64,000 nt of DNA from Mannheimia bovis (GTDB lineage Bacteria; Pseudomonadota; Gammaproteobacteria; Enterobacterales; Pasteurellaceae), in contig NZ_CP061280.1 in the NCBI RefSeq assembly GCF_014541205.1, positions 1,628,798 to 1,692,797 on the forward strand. The letters run 5' to 3'. Below, in pieces: positions 1-9,929 of the stretch. Within the stretch, counting starts at the first letter, position 1; every line of letters starts with the position of its first letter. Position numbers and translations under genes: made by a program. The notes beneath the pieces are model-generated. The model was given only the letters and a program-made list of their open reading frames with translations. It made no database searches and was not told the DNA's origin.

Positions 1-30
1 ACCGACAATAATTGCAGCAATCCAGCCCAT
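1..30 (-). CDS. 5' end of a small membrane protein, possibly GlsB/YeaQ/YmgE family (partial)
   Basis: Only the first ten codons are in the window, on the minus strand, reading MGWIAAIIVG before the edge. The ATG at 30-28 is preceded by AGGAGT at a good distance, so a real gene starts here. The start resembles small transglycosylase-associated (GlsB/YeaQ/YmgE) membrane proteins, which open with a hydrophobic Gly/Ile/Ala helix. Ten residues cannot prove a family. It lies 60 bases downstream of the ABC substrate-binding gene on the same strand and could be cotranscribed; the start does not look like the usual permease partner of that gene. Confidence 0.45.
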   Translation of the reverse strand, partial: MGWIAAIIVG

Positions 31-90
31 AACATACTCCTTTGTTTGATTGAAAAAATTTAATAACTTCTCGCTATTATTCCATAATTA

Positions 91-1050
91 TTAAAAGGTT
101 TCTTTTGCTTCTTTTAATAAATCTTGAGGTAAATTAACACCTAAGTCTTTTGCTGTCTTTGTATTAATAGAAAGCTCTAATTGACTTACTTCCTGTGTTG
201 GAATTGCACCAGCTTTTTCACCTCTTAAGACACGAGCTGCAGTTTTACCCGTTGCAACACCAATATCATACTGGTTTACAGCATAAGCGGCAAGTGCACC
301 ACGCTGAACAGTATCACGATCTGATGCAATAACCGGAATTTTTGCCTCTAAAGCCGCTTTATGTAAGGCTTCATAAGCAGACACAACGCCATTATCTTCC
401 GAAATATAAATAGCTTGTACTTTACCGTTTAAACTGCGAGCAGCGGTACCAATATCTGCGCTACGTTGAACCGCAACAGGGACAACATTGAACCCTTGCT
501 TTTTCGCTTCTTCTTTTAGTTCTTCTAATACAATTGTAGAATTGACTTCACCTGCACTATAAACATAACCAACTGATTTTAATTCAGGCACTAACGTTTG
601 AATAAGTTTTACTTGTGGAGCGATTGGTTTGTGATCTGAAATTCCCGTTACGTTCGTACCTGATGGCTCCCAAGATTTCACTAATTTTGCTGCAACCGGG
701 TCGGTTACACCGGAGAAAACAATCGGAATAGAACGTGTTGCTGCAACCACAGGTTGTGCGGAAGGTGTAGTAATCGGAATGATAATATCCGCTTTATCGC
801 CAACAAATTTGCGTGCAATTTGAGCCGCTGTTGCAGTACTCCCTTGTGCTGATTGATAGTCAATTTTAATATTTTTACCATCAACAAATCCTTCACGTTC
901 AAGCTCTTCAATGACACCTTTTCGAATGGAATCTAATGCCGGGTGTTCAACAATTGCTGTAATTGCTACATTTTGAATTTTATCTTGGCTGAATGCGGTA
1001 ACAGAGAACGCACTTAATACAGCAACTAACAATGTTTTACGAAATTTCAT
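91..1050 (-). CDS. ABC transporter substrate-binding protein (PF04392 type)
   Basis: A 319-residue periplasmic binding protein of the ABC_sub_bind (TrpX-like) family, which captures a small ligand for an ABC importer; the ligand cannot be read from sequence. Residues 1-21 form a signal peptide ending AFS-Q. The mature part shows the two-lobe fold signatures: ADIIIPITTPSAQ, IPIVFSGVTDP, and the hinge region around ISEDNGVVSAYEAL. I chose the ATG at 1050 over an upstream start at 1077 because AGGAG lies just before it and the signal peptide then begins MKFRK. No permease or ATPase gene follows within the window. A 14-bp palindrome (ACTATTGCAATAGT) sits 26 bases upstream of the start. Confidence 0.85.
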   Translation of the reverse strand: MKFRKTLLVAVLSAFSVTAFSQDKIQNVAITAIVEHPALDSIRKGVIEELEREGFVDGKNIKIDYQSAQGSTATAAQIARKFVGDKADIIIPITTPSAQPVVAATRSIPIVFSGVTDPVAAKLVKSWEPSGTNVTGISDHKPIAPQVKLIQTLVPELKSVGYVYSAGEVNSTIVLEELKEEAKKQGFNVVPVAVQRSADIGTAARSLNGKVQAIYISEDNGVVSAYEALHKAALEAKIPVIASDRDTVQRGALAAYAVNQYDIGVATGKTAARVLRGEKAGAIPTQEVSQLELSINTKTAKDLGVNLPQDLLKEAKETF

Positions 1051-1075
1051 ACATACTCCTTGATTTAAATCTTGC

Positions 1076-1089
1076 ACTATTGCAATAGT
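1076..1089. promoter_or_regulatory. Perfect palindrome in the leader of the ABC binding-protein gene
   Basis: ACTATTGCAATAGT is a perfect 14-bp palindrome just upstream of the binding-protein start. A second palindrome with the same ATTGCAAT core, TTATTGCAATAA, lies at 1223-1234 in front of glnS. They could be operator half-sites for one regulator or simple hairpins. No family match is claimed. Confidence 0.3.
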
Positions 1090-1279
1090 ACATTTTTATT
1101 CAAAGATAAGTAATTTTAGAAATTTGTGCAAGTAGAATTTTTTATTTTCCTATAAACAGATTTTAACTGATTAAATATTAACCTTTCATACCTTAATCCA
1201 ATTCTTTGCAAACTCTTTTAGATTATTGCAATAACGTGTAGAATAAGTGGTTATTTTACTTAAAACATTAGAGAGAACT

Positions 1280-2950
1280 ATGAGCGAAGACATTTTAACG
1301 GCTGAAACAGAAACCCGAGCCAATTTTATTACCCATATTATTGATGAAGATTTAGCAAGCGGTAAGCATAACAACGTTTACACCCGTTTCCCACCGGAGC
1401 CAAACGGTTATTTACATATTGGTCACGCTAAATCAATCTGCTTAAACTTTGGTATCGCTCAAGAATACAAAGGTAAATGTAATCTGCGTTTTGATGATAC
1501 CAACCCGGTAAAAGAAGATGTGGAATACGTGGATTCTATCAAGCAAGACGTGGAATGGTTGGGCTTTAAATGGGAAGGCGAACCACGTTATGCCTCTGAT
1601 TATTTTGACCAACTTTATGGCTATGCGATTGAGCTTATCAACAAAGGCTTGGCGTATGTAGATGAACTTTCGCCTGAAGAAATGCGTGAATACCGTGGTA
1701 CTTTAACCGAGCCGGGCAAAAACAGCCCTTATCGTGATCGTTCGGTTGAAGAAAACCTTGCCCTATTTGAAAAAATGAAAAACGGCGAGTTTGAGGAAGG
1801 TAAAGCGTGTTTGCGTGCCAAAATTGATATGGCATCGCCGTTTATCGTAATGCGTGATCCGGTAATTTACCGTGTGAAATTTGCCTCACATCACCAAACC
1901 GGCGACAAATGGTGCATTTACCCAATGTACGATTTCACCCACTGTATTTCAGATGCGATTGAGCGAATCACCCACTCTATCTGTACGTTAGAATTCCAAG
2001 ACAACCGCCGTTTATACGATTGGGTGTTGGAAAATATCAGTATTGAACGCCCGTTACCGCATCAGTACGAATTTTCACGTTTAAATTTAGAAGGCACTTT
2101 AACCTCTAAACGTAAATTGTTGAAATTAGTAACAGACGGCATTGTTGATGGCTGGAATGACCCTCGTATGCCAACCATTTCAGGCTTACGCCGCCGTGGC
2201 TATACCCCTGCGGCACTGCGTGAATTCTGTCGCCGTATCGGTGTAACAAAACAAGATAATGTGGTGGAATACTCCGCACTTGAGGCGTGTATTCGTGAAG
2301 ATTTAAACGACAACGCACCTCGTGCGATGGCAGTAATCAATCCTGTGCGTGTAGTAATTGAGAATTTTGGTGAGAAAGAGATCTTAAAAGCACCAAACCA
2401 CCCTAACCGCCCAGAATTAGGCGAGCGTGATTTGCCATTTACCCGTGAGCTTTACATTGACGAAGCCGACTTCCGTGAAGAGGCAAACAAACAATACAAA
2501 CGTTTAGTATTAGGTAAAGAAGTGCGCCTGCGTAATGCTTATGTGATTAAAGCTGAGCGTGTCGAAAAAGATACAAGCGGTCAAATTACCACTATTTTTT
2601 GCACATACGATCCTGAAACATTAGGTAAAAACCCTGCTGACGGACGTAAAGTGAAAGGCGTTATTCATTGGGTTTCAGCGGAAGATAACAAACCGGCTGA
2701 ATTCCGTATTTACGATCGTTTATTCACTGTGCCAAATCCGGGTGCGGAAGACGATATTAATGCGGTGTTAAACCCTGAATCTTTAGTGGTGAAACACGGT
2801 TTTGTTGAGCCAAGTTTAGTGAATGCCAAAGCGGAACAAGGCTATCAATTTGAACGTGAAGGCTACTACTGCTTAGACAGCAAAGATGGCTCTGCAGATA
2901 ACCTCGTCTTTAACTTAACCGTAAGCTTAAAAGAGAGCGTTGCGTTCTAA
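1280..2950 (+). CDS. glnS: Glutaminyl-tRNA synthetase
   Basis: Cytoplasmic class I enzyme that charges tRNA-Gln with glutamine using ATP. The protein has 556 residues, close to the 554 of E. coli GlnRS. The HIGH signature appears in [15 protein letters not shown] near residue 35, and the KMSKS-type loop is [11 protein letters not shown] near residue 270, with Thr where E. coli has Met. The catalytic Rossmann domain is followed by the anticodon-binding beta-barrel domains. The ATG at 1280, after GAGAGAACT, gives the usual MSEDIL-type beginning; an in-frame ATG at 1247 would add eleven atypical residues. A perfect uptake signal ACAAGCGGTC lies in the gene at 2573-2582. The gene stands alone and ends in a strong terminator. 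Confidence 0.97.
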   Translation: MSEDILTAETETRANFITHIIDEDLASGKHNNVYTRFPPEPNGYLHIGHAKSICLNFGIAQEYKGKCNLRFDDTNPVKEDVEYVDSIKQDVEWLGFKWEGEPRYASDYFDQLYGYAIELINKGLAYVDELSPEEMREYRGTLTEPGKNSPYRDRSVEENLALFEKMKNGEFEEGKACLRAKIDMASPFIVMRDPVIYRVKFASHHQTGDKWCIYPMYDFTHCISDAIERITHSICTLEFQDNRRLYDWVLENISIERPLPHQYEFSRLNLEGTLTSKRKLLKLVTDGIVDGWNDPRMPTISGLRRRGYTPAALREFCRRIGVTKQDNVVEYSALEACIREDLNDNAPRAMAVINPVRVVIENFGEKEILKAPNHPNRPELGERDLPFTRELYIDEADFREEANKQYKRLVLGKEVRLRNAYVIKAERVEKDTSGQITTIFCTYDPETLGKNPADGRKVKGVIHWVSAEDNKPAEFRIYDRLFTVPNPGAEDDINAVLNPESLVVKHGFVEPSLVNAKAEQGYQFEREGYYCLDSKDGSADNLVFNLTVSLKESVAF

Positions 2951-2971
2951 ATTAAAGTGCTGACTTGAACA

Positions 2972-3000
2972 AATGCCGACATTATTTTCGGCATTTTTTC
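2972..3000 (+). terminator. Intrinsic terminator of glnS
   Basis: An 8-bp perfect stem (AATGCCGA / TCGGCATT) with an 8-base loop is followed by TTTTT. Confidence 0.85.
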
Positions 3001-3022
3001 TGCTTTTCGTTTATTTAAGCCA

Positions 3023-3046
3023 TAAAAAAAGCCCCAATCTTGGGGC
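3023..3046 (-). terminator. Terminator of the small-RNA candidate
   Basis: A 6-bp GC-only core stem (GCCCCA/TGGGGC) with a 4-base loop is followed on the minus strand by TTTTTTT. It has no T-run on the plus side, so it acts in the minus direction. Confidence 0.8.
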
Positions 3047-3101
3047 CACTCGGAAAGCAAATTTATGTGTTAGGTTGCTAGATACAACACTTATTTTTGT
3101 T
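3023..3101 (-). ncRNA. Candidate small regulatory RNA (about 79 nt)
   Basis: The glnS-gdhA gap carries an isolated transcription unit on the minus strand. A promoter (TTGAAA, 17 bases, TAATCT; 3136-3108) would start a transcript near 3101. It ends at a GC-rich hairpin (GCCCCA-agat-TGGGGC) followed by seven T, the classic 3' end of an Hfq-type small RNA. Upstream of that hairpin the RNA can form a small stem (GTTG-tatctag-CAAC) and leaves an unpaired AU-rich stretch ending TTTGCTTTCCG. No reading frame of note is inside. gdhA already has its own terminator at 3223-3248, so this second hairpin is otherwise unexplained. The family is not recognised. Confidence 0.6.
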
Positions 3102-3107
3102 GCGTTA

Positions 3108-3136
3108 AGATTAAGTGAATTTTTAAATGGTTTCAA
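3108..3136 (-). promoter_or_regulatory. Sigma-70-type promoter of the small-RNA candidate
   Basis: On the minus strand: -35 TTGAAA (3136-3131), exactly 17 bases, -10 TAATCT (3113-3108). Five of six -35 bases match the consensus. Confidence 0.5.
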
Positions 3137-3173
3137 ACAAATTTTGTAAAAAATGCTAACCAATGTTTAAAAT

Positions 3174-3189
3174 TGTGATCTACTTCATA
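3174..3189 (-). promoter_or_regulatory. CRP/FNR-type binding site upstream of the small-RNA candidate
   Basis: The plus strand reads TTGTGATCTACTTCATAT: a perfect CRP left half (TGTGATCTA) and a partial right half. The core GATCTACTTC is shared with sites upstream of yhcH and uspA. Its centre is about 80 bases upstream of the predicted small-RNA start. Confidence 0.4.
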
Positions 3190-3222
3190 TTTTTATTGCT
3201 CAATGAAGTAAAACACCAGCGA

Positions 3223-3248
3223 TAAAAAAGCTCTCATTACTGAGGGCT
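3223..3248 (-). terminator. Intrinsic terminator of gdhA
   Basis: The stem AGCCCTCA-gtaa-TGAGAGCT has one mismatch and is followed on the minus strand by TTTTTT. It lies 20 bases after the gdhA stop. Confidence 0.75.
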
Positions 3249-3267
3249 GAAAATACATCATTTAAAA

Positions 3268-4701
<1,434 letters not shown>

Positions 4702-4752
4702 TTATCAATAAAATAAGAAAAATTATATCAAGCGATGTTTTTTTAATCATTT

Positions 4753-4795
4753 TTTGCAAAACAAAGCCCCATTGCTATTTCTAGAAATGGGGCTT
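4753..4795 (-). terminator. Intrinsic terminator of bamE
   Basis: A 10-bp perfect stem (AAGCCCCATT/AATGGGGCTT) carries a nested palindrome in the loop. On the minus strand it is followed by TGTTTTG. Confidence 0.75.
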
Positions 4796-4812
4796 AATTG
4801 AAATTTTATGGA

Positions 4813-5163
4813 TTAGTTAGCCGGTTGAGCTTCAGCATTAGCATTGCTATCATCAATTTTTGAAACCAAACCTTTTGCATCAAAATAAACAAATAAATTA
4901 CGTTGCTCCGGCTCTTTATAACCTTCACGTTTAATAAAAACATAATCCCAACGATGTGTGTCAAAAATATTTTTAAGCACAGGTGTACCAAGCAAATATT
5001 CTACTTGCTCTGGTGTCATACCCACTTGAAGTTGGGCAATTTTATCTTGTTCTAAATAGTTTCCTTGCGGAACATCAATTCGATACACCACTTTTTCCAC
5101 CGTTGAGCAGGCAGTTACACTCATTGCAACTAAAAGCGTTGCTAAAAGAGATTTCATTTTCAT
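4813..5163 (-). CDS. bamE: Outer membrane assembly lipoprotein BamE (SmpA/OmlA)
   Basis: A 116-residue lipoprotein subunit of the BAM complex that inserts beta-barrel proteins into the outer membrane. The signal peptide ends in the lipobox VTAC, so Cys21 would be lipidated. The SmpA/OmlA fold is marked by LQVGMTPEQVEYLLGTP and the DTHRWDYVF strand. The tail beyond residue 100 is short and low-complexity (NANAEAQPAN). The ATG at 5163 follows AAAAGGT eight bases upstream; ATG 5157 is a second possibility two codons on. Monocistronic, with a strong terminator. Confidence 0.93.
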   Translation of the reverse strand: MKMKSLLATLLVAMSVTACSTVEKVVYRIDVPQGNYLEQDKIAQLQVGMTPEQVEYLLGTPVLKNIFDTHRWDYVFIKREGYKEPEQRNLFVYFDAKGLVSKIDDSNANAEAQPAN

Positions 5164-5231
5164 AGAGTTGACCTTTTGATAATACAAAATTCAGATAATT
5201 AGATAATACCTAAACTGATAAAAATTTTCCA

Positions 5232-6233
5232 TTATTTATTACGTTCCAGCTGATCACGCAAGTTAGCCGGTAATCCTTTGATTGTTAAAGTATCGTTTAG
5301 TTCATCCCAAATCAAACGTTCGCCTAACAATTCTGCATTAAAACTAATGGTAACGCCTTTCCCTGAACCTGAAAACTTAGTAAGCGTTTTTAAGGCATTA
5401 CGCATTGGTGGAATATTTTCTTCCAAACCATATTCCTGTTCTTGAGTAAATTGAGCAAAATCTATTTCATTTAATGTTGGCATTGCATTTGAAAGCTCAT
5501 CTAGTGCAATTTCTTCACCACTATTAATTTGCCCTTTGCAATAGTCAAATACTTGTTTTTTAACTTCTCTGGTTTGCGGTGCAGAGAGCTCCCCCTGCTC
5601 GCAATAGTCGCTCACCGCTTGCAACAAAGTTTGATTTTGCACTTGAGGATTAAAACCTTCTTCCGCACTCAAGAAATCCATAAAGAAATCAGCAATTTTA
5701 CGCCCCACTCTCCCTTTTACAAAGGTTAAATAACGGTTTGATGTTGCATCAAGTTTCAGTTCCGTTAAATTAATGCGACAAGCGATATCATATTGTGCAA
5801 TTTCTAAATATTGCGTACGTTTAATTTCTAACTTCTCATCAACTAGCATTGAATTACGGCTGTCAATTAAGGCAATAAATAGATATTCCGTGGCTAAGAA
5901 TGTATAACGGCAGAGAATAAAAGTACCGCCATCAGCAAACGGATACTTCGCCAACTCTGTCGCCAACATTTTGGCACAACTATGACTAAACGGCAGAAAA
6001 TCAGTCTCTTTTTCCAATAAACGATTAAGTTGCTGAGCAAATATCGATTCCGGCTTGAATATACCATAAGCCTTCGCTTTACTTTGGTAAGCTTGATGTA
6101 ATTGCAACATCATTTGATCTACCTCAGGCGTAATTGTCAATAAATTCTCACGCAAAAAAGTATTGAGTTCCGGATTTTCACCCTCTGTTTTATTTAACTG
6201 ATGTAATACGATTTCTGAAACATTAATGCTCAT
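5232..6233 (-). CDS. yejK: Nucleoid-associated protein YejK/NdpA
   Basis: A 333-residue member of the NdpA family (335 in E. coli), a cytoplasmic protein that copurifies with the nucleoid; its exact role is not established. Family landmarks are the beginning [24 protein letters not shown] near residue 55, [17 protein letters not shown], and [22 protein letters not shown] near 170-190. The start at 6233 has GAGAAG upstream. It is divergent from ridA, and the 80-base gap must hold both promoters. Confidence 0.92.
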   Translation of the reverse strand: MSINVSEIVLHQLNKTEGENPELNTFLRENLLTITPEVDQMMLQLHQAYQSKAKAYGIFKPESIFAQQLNRLLEKETDFLPFSHSCAKMLATELAKYPFADGGTFILCRYTFLATEYLFIALIDSRNSMLVDEKLEIKRTQYLEIAQYDIACRINLTELKLDATSNRYLTFVKGRVGRKIADFFMDFLSAEEGFNPQVQNQTLLQAVSDYCEQGELSAPQTREVKKQVFDYCKGQINSGEEIALDELSNAMPTLNEIDFAQFTQEQEYGLEENIPPMRNALKTLTKFSGSGKGVTISFNAELLGERLIWDELNDTLTIKGLPANLRDQLERNK

Positions 6234-6314
6234 TTATTCACTTCTCTTTATTCCAAATAATAGAAAAAGATATTATCATTAATCCATTCATTTTTCATTA
6301 TGAAGGAGATAAAG

Positions 6315-6704
6315 ATGACAACTGCAATTCAAACAGAAAATGCCCCAGCCGCAATCGGACCTTATGTACAAGCTGTTGATTTAGGGAGCCTTGTGATAAC
6401 CTCCGGGCAAATTCCGGTGAATCCTAAAACGGGTGAAATTCCAACTGATATTGTTCAACAAACCCGCCAATCTCTCAATAACGTGAAAGCAATCGTTGAA
6501 CAAGCCGGCTTAACTGTTGCGGATATTGTCAAAACCACCGTGTTTGTTAAAGATTTAAATGATTTCGCTATTGTGAATGCAGAATACCAAGCTTTCTTCC
6601 AAGAACACGAACACCCAGACTTCCCTGCTCGCTCTTGCGTTGAGGTAGCTCGTTTACCAAAAGATGTAGGTATTGAAATCGAAGCTATTGCTGTGCGTAG
6701 ATAA
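6315..6704 (+). CDS. ridA: Enamine/imine deaminase RidA
   Basis: A small cytoplasmic protein (129 residues) that hydrolyses reactive 2-aminoacrylate and other enamines made by PLP enzymes. The Rid signature PARSCVEVARLPKDVGIEIEAIA is near the C-terminus and contains the substrate-carboxylate-binding Arg. AAGGAGAT lies directly before ATG 6315; the upstream ATG 6300 overlaps that ribosome site and is not the start. An uptake signal ACAAGCGGT begins on the last base of the stop codon. pgeF follows 31 bases later and is probably cotranscribed. Confidence 0.95.
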   Translation: MTTAIQTENAPAAIGPYVQAVDLGSLVITSGQIPVNPKTGEIPTDIVQQTRQSLNNVKAIVEQAGLTVADIVKTTVFVKDLNDFAIVNAEYQAFFQEHEHPDFPARSCVEVARLPKDVGIEIEAIAVRR

Positions 6705-6735
6705 CAAGCGGTTGTTTTTTGGAGATTTTTTGCAA

Positions 6736-7473
6736 ATGGATAACATTATCCCAAATTGGAATATTCCCAAGCATATTCACGCATTTACCACTATCAGAAC
6801 CGGCGGAGTAAGTAAGTCGCCTTTTGATAGTTTTAATTTAGGCGACCACGTTAATGATAATCCGCAAGATGTCGCCCAAAATCGTGCATTGCTTGTAGAG
6901 AAATTTCATTTACCACAATCTCCGTTATTTCTAACACAAACACATAGCACAAGAGTGCTTGAACTTCCCTACTCAGGCAAAGACATTGAGGCAGATGCAG
7001 TTTATACCAATCAGCCTAACCAAGTCTGTTTAGTGATGACCGCAGATTGTTTGCCTGTACTTTTTGTCAGTAAAGATGGAGAAGAAATTGCAGCCGCCCA
7101 CGCAGGCTGGCGAGGATTATGCGACGGAGTGCTAGAAGCAACCGTTGAAAAATTCCAATGCCCCAGAAATGAAATTTCAGCTTGGCTAGGTCCTGCTATC
7201 AGCTCAAAAGCATTCCAAGTTGGAACAGAAGTCATTGAGCAATTCTGTGCGTTTGATCCAAGAGCGGAAGAGGCTTTTATTCAAGACAGCTCTACAAGCG
7301 GTAAGTTTTTGGGAAATCTTTACCAAATTGCTACTCAACGCCTCAATAAACTCGGCATTACCGAGATTTCAGGCGGAGAATACTGCACCTACACCCAAGA
7401 AGATTTGTTTTTCTCTTATCGCAGAGATAAACAAACAGGGCGAATGGCAACCTTAATTTGGCGGGAAGAATAA
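6736..7473 (+). CDS. pgeF: Purine nucleoside phosphorylase / laccase-domain protein PgeF (YfiH)
   Basis: A 245-residue member of the multicopper-polyphenol-oxidase-like family, now known to act on purine nucleosides and to guard peptidoglycan composition in E. coli. The zinc site residues are visible: His in TQTHSTRVLEL, Cys in TADCLPVLF and His in AAAHAGWRGL. GPAISSKAFQVG and YCTYTQEDLFFSYRRD complete the family pattern. ATG 6736 follows GGAG at a somewhat long distance; an ATG at 6673 would overlap ridA. Probably in an operon with ridA, ended by the terminator at 7496-7536. Confidence 0.93.
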   Translation: MDNIIPNWNIPKHIHAFTTIRTGGVSKSPFDSFNLGDHVNDNPQDVAQNRALLVEKFHLPQSPLFLTQTHSTRVLELPYSGKDIEADAVYTNQPNQVCLVMTADCLPVLFVSKDGEEIAAAHAGWRGLCDGVLEATVEKFQCPRNEISAWLGPAISSKAFQVGTEVIEQFCAFDPRAEEAFIQDSSTSGKFLGNLYQIATQRLNKLGITEISGGEYCTYTQEDLFFSYRRDKQTGRMATLIWREE

Positions 7474-7495
7474 TATTTGCCTCGCTTAATAATTA

Positions 7496-7536
7496 ACCGA
7501 GTAATCTTCTGCTACTAGACGACTACTCGGTTTTTC
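7496..7536 (+). terminator. Intrinsic terminator of ridA-pgeF
   Basis: The 8-bp perfect stem ACCGAGTA/TACTCGGT with a 20-base loop is followed by TTTTT. Confidence 0.75.
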
Positions 7537-7558
7537 TCTATAATCCACATCACTTTAT

Positions 7559-7634
7559 CCCCCCATAGCTCAGTGGTTAGAGCAGGCGACTCATAATCGC
7601 TTGGTCGCTGGTTCAAGTCCGGCTGGGGGGACCA
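7559..7634 (+). tRNA. ileX: tRNA-Ile2 with CAU anticodon (reads AUA after lysidine modification)
   Basis: A 76-base tRNA with encoded CCA. The acceptor stem CCCCCCA/TGGGGGG is perfect, the T-loop is TTCAAGT, and the anticodon loop is CTCATAA. The central body from the D-arm to the T-arm matches the E. coli tRNA-Ile2(CAU) body as I know it, which separates it from elongator and initiator methionine tRNAs with the same anticodon. It lies immediately upstream of the satellite integrase, so its 3' end is the likely left attachment site. Confidence 0.93.
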
Positions 7635-7747
7635 TCCTAGCGTTTCTTATTGTCTCACATTGTCGCAAATTCATTGATAAATCAATGATTTTCATCATTT
7701 TATAGTCTTTTATTGTCTCTTTTGGTTGCAGTCTATCTTACTCTTTG

Positions 7748-7767
7748 TGATCCCTAAAATGATCCCT
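7748..7767 (+). repeat. Left copy of 20-bp direct repeat near the satellite ends
   Basis: TGATCCCTAAAATGATCCCT, itself two tandem TGATCCCTA units, recurs exactly at 15144-15163 in the same orientation. Position beside the integrase suggests integrase arm-binding sites or att-flanking repeats. Confidence 0.7.
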
Positions 7768-7797
7768 ATTTTAAAAAAGGGGAAAAATAGGGATCAT
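7759..7797. repeat. 14-bp perfect inverted repeat upstream of the integrase gene
   Basis: The arms ATGATCCCTATTTT and AAAATAGGGATCAT are separated by 11 bases. The left arm overlaps the direct repeat, so the same GATCCCTA box occurs three times in 50 bases. It may be integrase arm sites or an operator over the integrase promoter. Confidence 0.6.
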
Positions 7798-7836
7798 AAA
7801 GTCCGTTAAACCTAGACCGCACAGGGCTTAGAGAAA

Positions 7837-9048
7837 ATGACTACACCCAAAAAAGCATTAACAGATACCTTTATTAAAAATCTTAAATTTTCCATTACAT
7901 CAAAACCAATAGCAGACAGTAACGGGCTATTTATCCTTGCACAGAAAAAAGGGAAAGTATGGATTTATAGCTATATCAACCCTAAAACAGGTAAACGCAG
8001 CACAAAAAATAGAATAGGATACTACCCGCAAATGGGTTTAGCTGAAGCTAGACAAAAAAGAGATGAATTAAACTCCCTTGTCAAGCAAGGGCTTGACCCT
8101 TTTGAATACCTAGAAAAACAGCAAAGAGAGGCAGAGCAAAAGCAAGAAACACTAGAATCTTTTGCTTATAAGTGGGCAGATTGGAAACTTTCAAAGAAAA
8201 AATGCAAGCCTAAAACTATGGAAAAATGCTTACAACGTTTAGAAAATCATTTATTCCCACGTTTTAAGGGCTACACGCTAGAAAATTTTACTTTAGCAGA
8301 TACGATAAACCGCTTGACGGATTTAGAACGCATTTTGCCCGATACATTGCACAGAGTAGCAGGGAACTTGATAGAAATACTTGATTATGCCGTATTAAGT
8401 GGGCGGATTAGTTTTAATCCTGTAAGTGTAATAAAAAAGGCTTTTACTACGGTAAAAAGCACTCACCAACCTGCCATAATGCCCGAAGATTTAGCTGCAT
8501 TTATGCAGGACTTACAGAAATCAAACAGAACTCCACAAATTAAATTATTAGTTGAATGGCAACTCTTAAATATTCTTAGACCATTTGAAGCCGTAGCGGT
8601 GGAATGGAGCGATATAGATTGGGAAACCAGCACACTAAACATTCCAGCTGAAAGAATGAAAGGCGGAAGAAAGCCCCACTCTATTCCGCTAACAAAACAA
8701 GCTATAGCAATTCTAGAGGAAATGAAGAAATATAACGGACACCATAAGCATATTTTTACACACCGAACAGACCGAAACAAACCGGCTAATAGCCAAACCG
8801 TGAATAATGCAATAAAACGCTTAAGCGGTGGCAAATATAAAGGGCTTTTAGTAGCTCACGGTTTAAGAAGTATTGCCAGCACTTATTTGCACGAACGCTT
8901 TACTACTGAAACGCTAGTCATTGAGGCTTGTTTATCCCATACGAACAAAGACACCGTGATGAGTGCATATCATCGTAAAAATTGGCTAGACCGCAGACGG
9001 GAAATTATGCAGGAGTGGGCGGATTTTGTGGAAGCTTGTAAAAAGTAA
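7837..9048 (+). CDS. int: P4-type tyrosine integrase
   Basis: A 403-residue tyrosine recombinase that would insert and excise the element at the tRNA. The N-terminal 90 residues match the P4-integrase arm-binding domain (DUF4102), with SYINPKTGKRSTKNRIGYYP and MGLAEARQKRDEL. A core-binding SAM-like domain follows, then the catalytic domain: Arg in LLNILRPFEAVAVEW, HGLRSIAS, the LSH box, and nucleophile Tyr in SAYHRKNWLDRRR. The length is full. The upstream ribosome site is weak (GAGAAA). It reads away from the tRNA and ends in a terminator. Confidence 0.95.
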   Translation: MTTPKKALTDTFIKNLKFSITSKPIADSNGLFILAQKKGKVWIYSYINPKTGKRSTKNRIGYYPQMGLAEARQKRDELNSLVKQGLDPFEYLEKQQREAEQKQETLESFAYKWADWKLSKKKCKPKTMEKCLQRLENHLFPRFKGYTLENFTLADTINRLTDLERILPDTLHRVAGNLIEILDYAVLSGRISFNPVSVIKKAFTTVKSTHQPAIMPEDLAAFMQDLQKSNRTPQIKLLVEWQLLNILRPFEAVAVEWSDIDWETSTLNIPAERMKGGRKPHSIPLTKQAIAILEEMKKYNGHHKHIFTHRTDRNKPANSQTVNNAIKRLSGGKYKGLLVAHGLRSIASTYLHERFTTETLVIEACLSHTNKDTVMSAYHRKNWLDRRREIMQEWADFVEACKK

Positions 9049-9073
9049 CTACTTGAACTTTTAATTTATTATT

Positions 9074-9105
9074 CCCTTCAATAATTTATTATTGAGGGGA
9101 TTTTT
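9074..9105 (+). terminator. Intrinsic terminator of the integrase gene
   Basis: The 9-bp stem CCCTTCAAT/ATTGAGGGG (one G-U pair) with an 8-base loop is followed by ATTTTT. Confidence 0.75.
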
Positions 9106-9252
9106 ATGATGACTTTAGTTTCATTACTTATACTTACCCCACTATTATCTTTGCTATTCCTATTTTTGCGGTTGCTCCTTAGCTTGGTATCAATCAAAAA
9201 TAGACTTTCTACAAAAGCAGTTATAGACCATTTTTATAACTTCCATTTATAA
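9106..9252 (+). CDS. Possible 48-residue single-span membrane peptide
   Basis: The frame begins MMTLVSLLILTPLLS and is strongly hydrophobic for about 30 residues before a polar tail (KNRLSTKAVIDHFYNFHL). The only ribosome-binding-like sequence, GAGGGG, is the right arm of the integrase terminator hairpin, so translation would depend on readthrough. No family is recognised. It may be a chance frame; small membrane proteins are common in satellites, so it is listed with low confidence. Confidence 0.25.
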   Translation: MMTLVSLLILTPLLSLLFLFLRLLLSLVSIKNRLSTKAVIDHFYNFHL

Positions 9253-9929
9253 CTAAGTAAATTAGTTTAATCAGTATTTTTTGCACAGGCAATCAACGCC
9301 CTCACACTTAAGATAAAGATTTCAAAACAAACGTAAAAATCTACCATTCCTTGCTATATAGTTTAAAAGGCTCTTATATTACGTACAAGAAAACACCTAT
9401 TTAAAAATACAATAGCAGAACAATGACAGAACCACTATAAGAAAGATAAAAAGAGTTTATTTCACATACACAAAAATAAAATTCTAAAATTTATAGGTAA
9501 AATAGGGAAAAGATAATAAGAATACAGATAAATCATAAGTTTTTATCTTCCTTATTTTCTAAACCTTCTATTTCCCCCCTATTTATACGTGTTTTTTCTC
9601 TAATTATGAAATAGTGTTGTTCTATTAAAACCCATTTAACCCCCTAATAAAAAACACAATGTTTGATTCTCTCAAGCGTAGGCAAGTAAAAAGTAAATCA
9701 GATGAGAAATATAGATTTGAAGAGCTTACAGGACAAAAGAATGTTTCGCCAGTAAATTTAATGAAGTAAATCAGCACGGATAGTAACGCATACAACACCT
9801 ATTTTTATAGATTAATTTATGTAAATGCTCTTAATTGTAAAGATTTCATATTAAAAACGCTCACGTAAAACAAGAAATTCACTTTAAAATCAATTACTTA
9901 TAAATTAATTTGCTTATTTGTTTTATATC

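Noticed and set aside
1186..1374. Minus-strand frame overlapping the glnS start
   Set aside because: Overlaps glnS and its promoter region in antisense with no supporting features.
9659..9769. 36-residue frame in the satellite control region
   Set aside because: No ribosome site and no recognisable similarity; possibly a remnant, not called as a gene.
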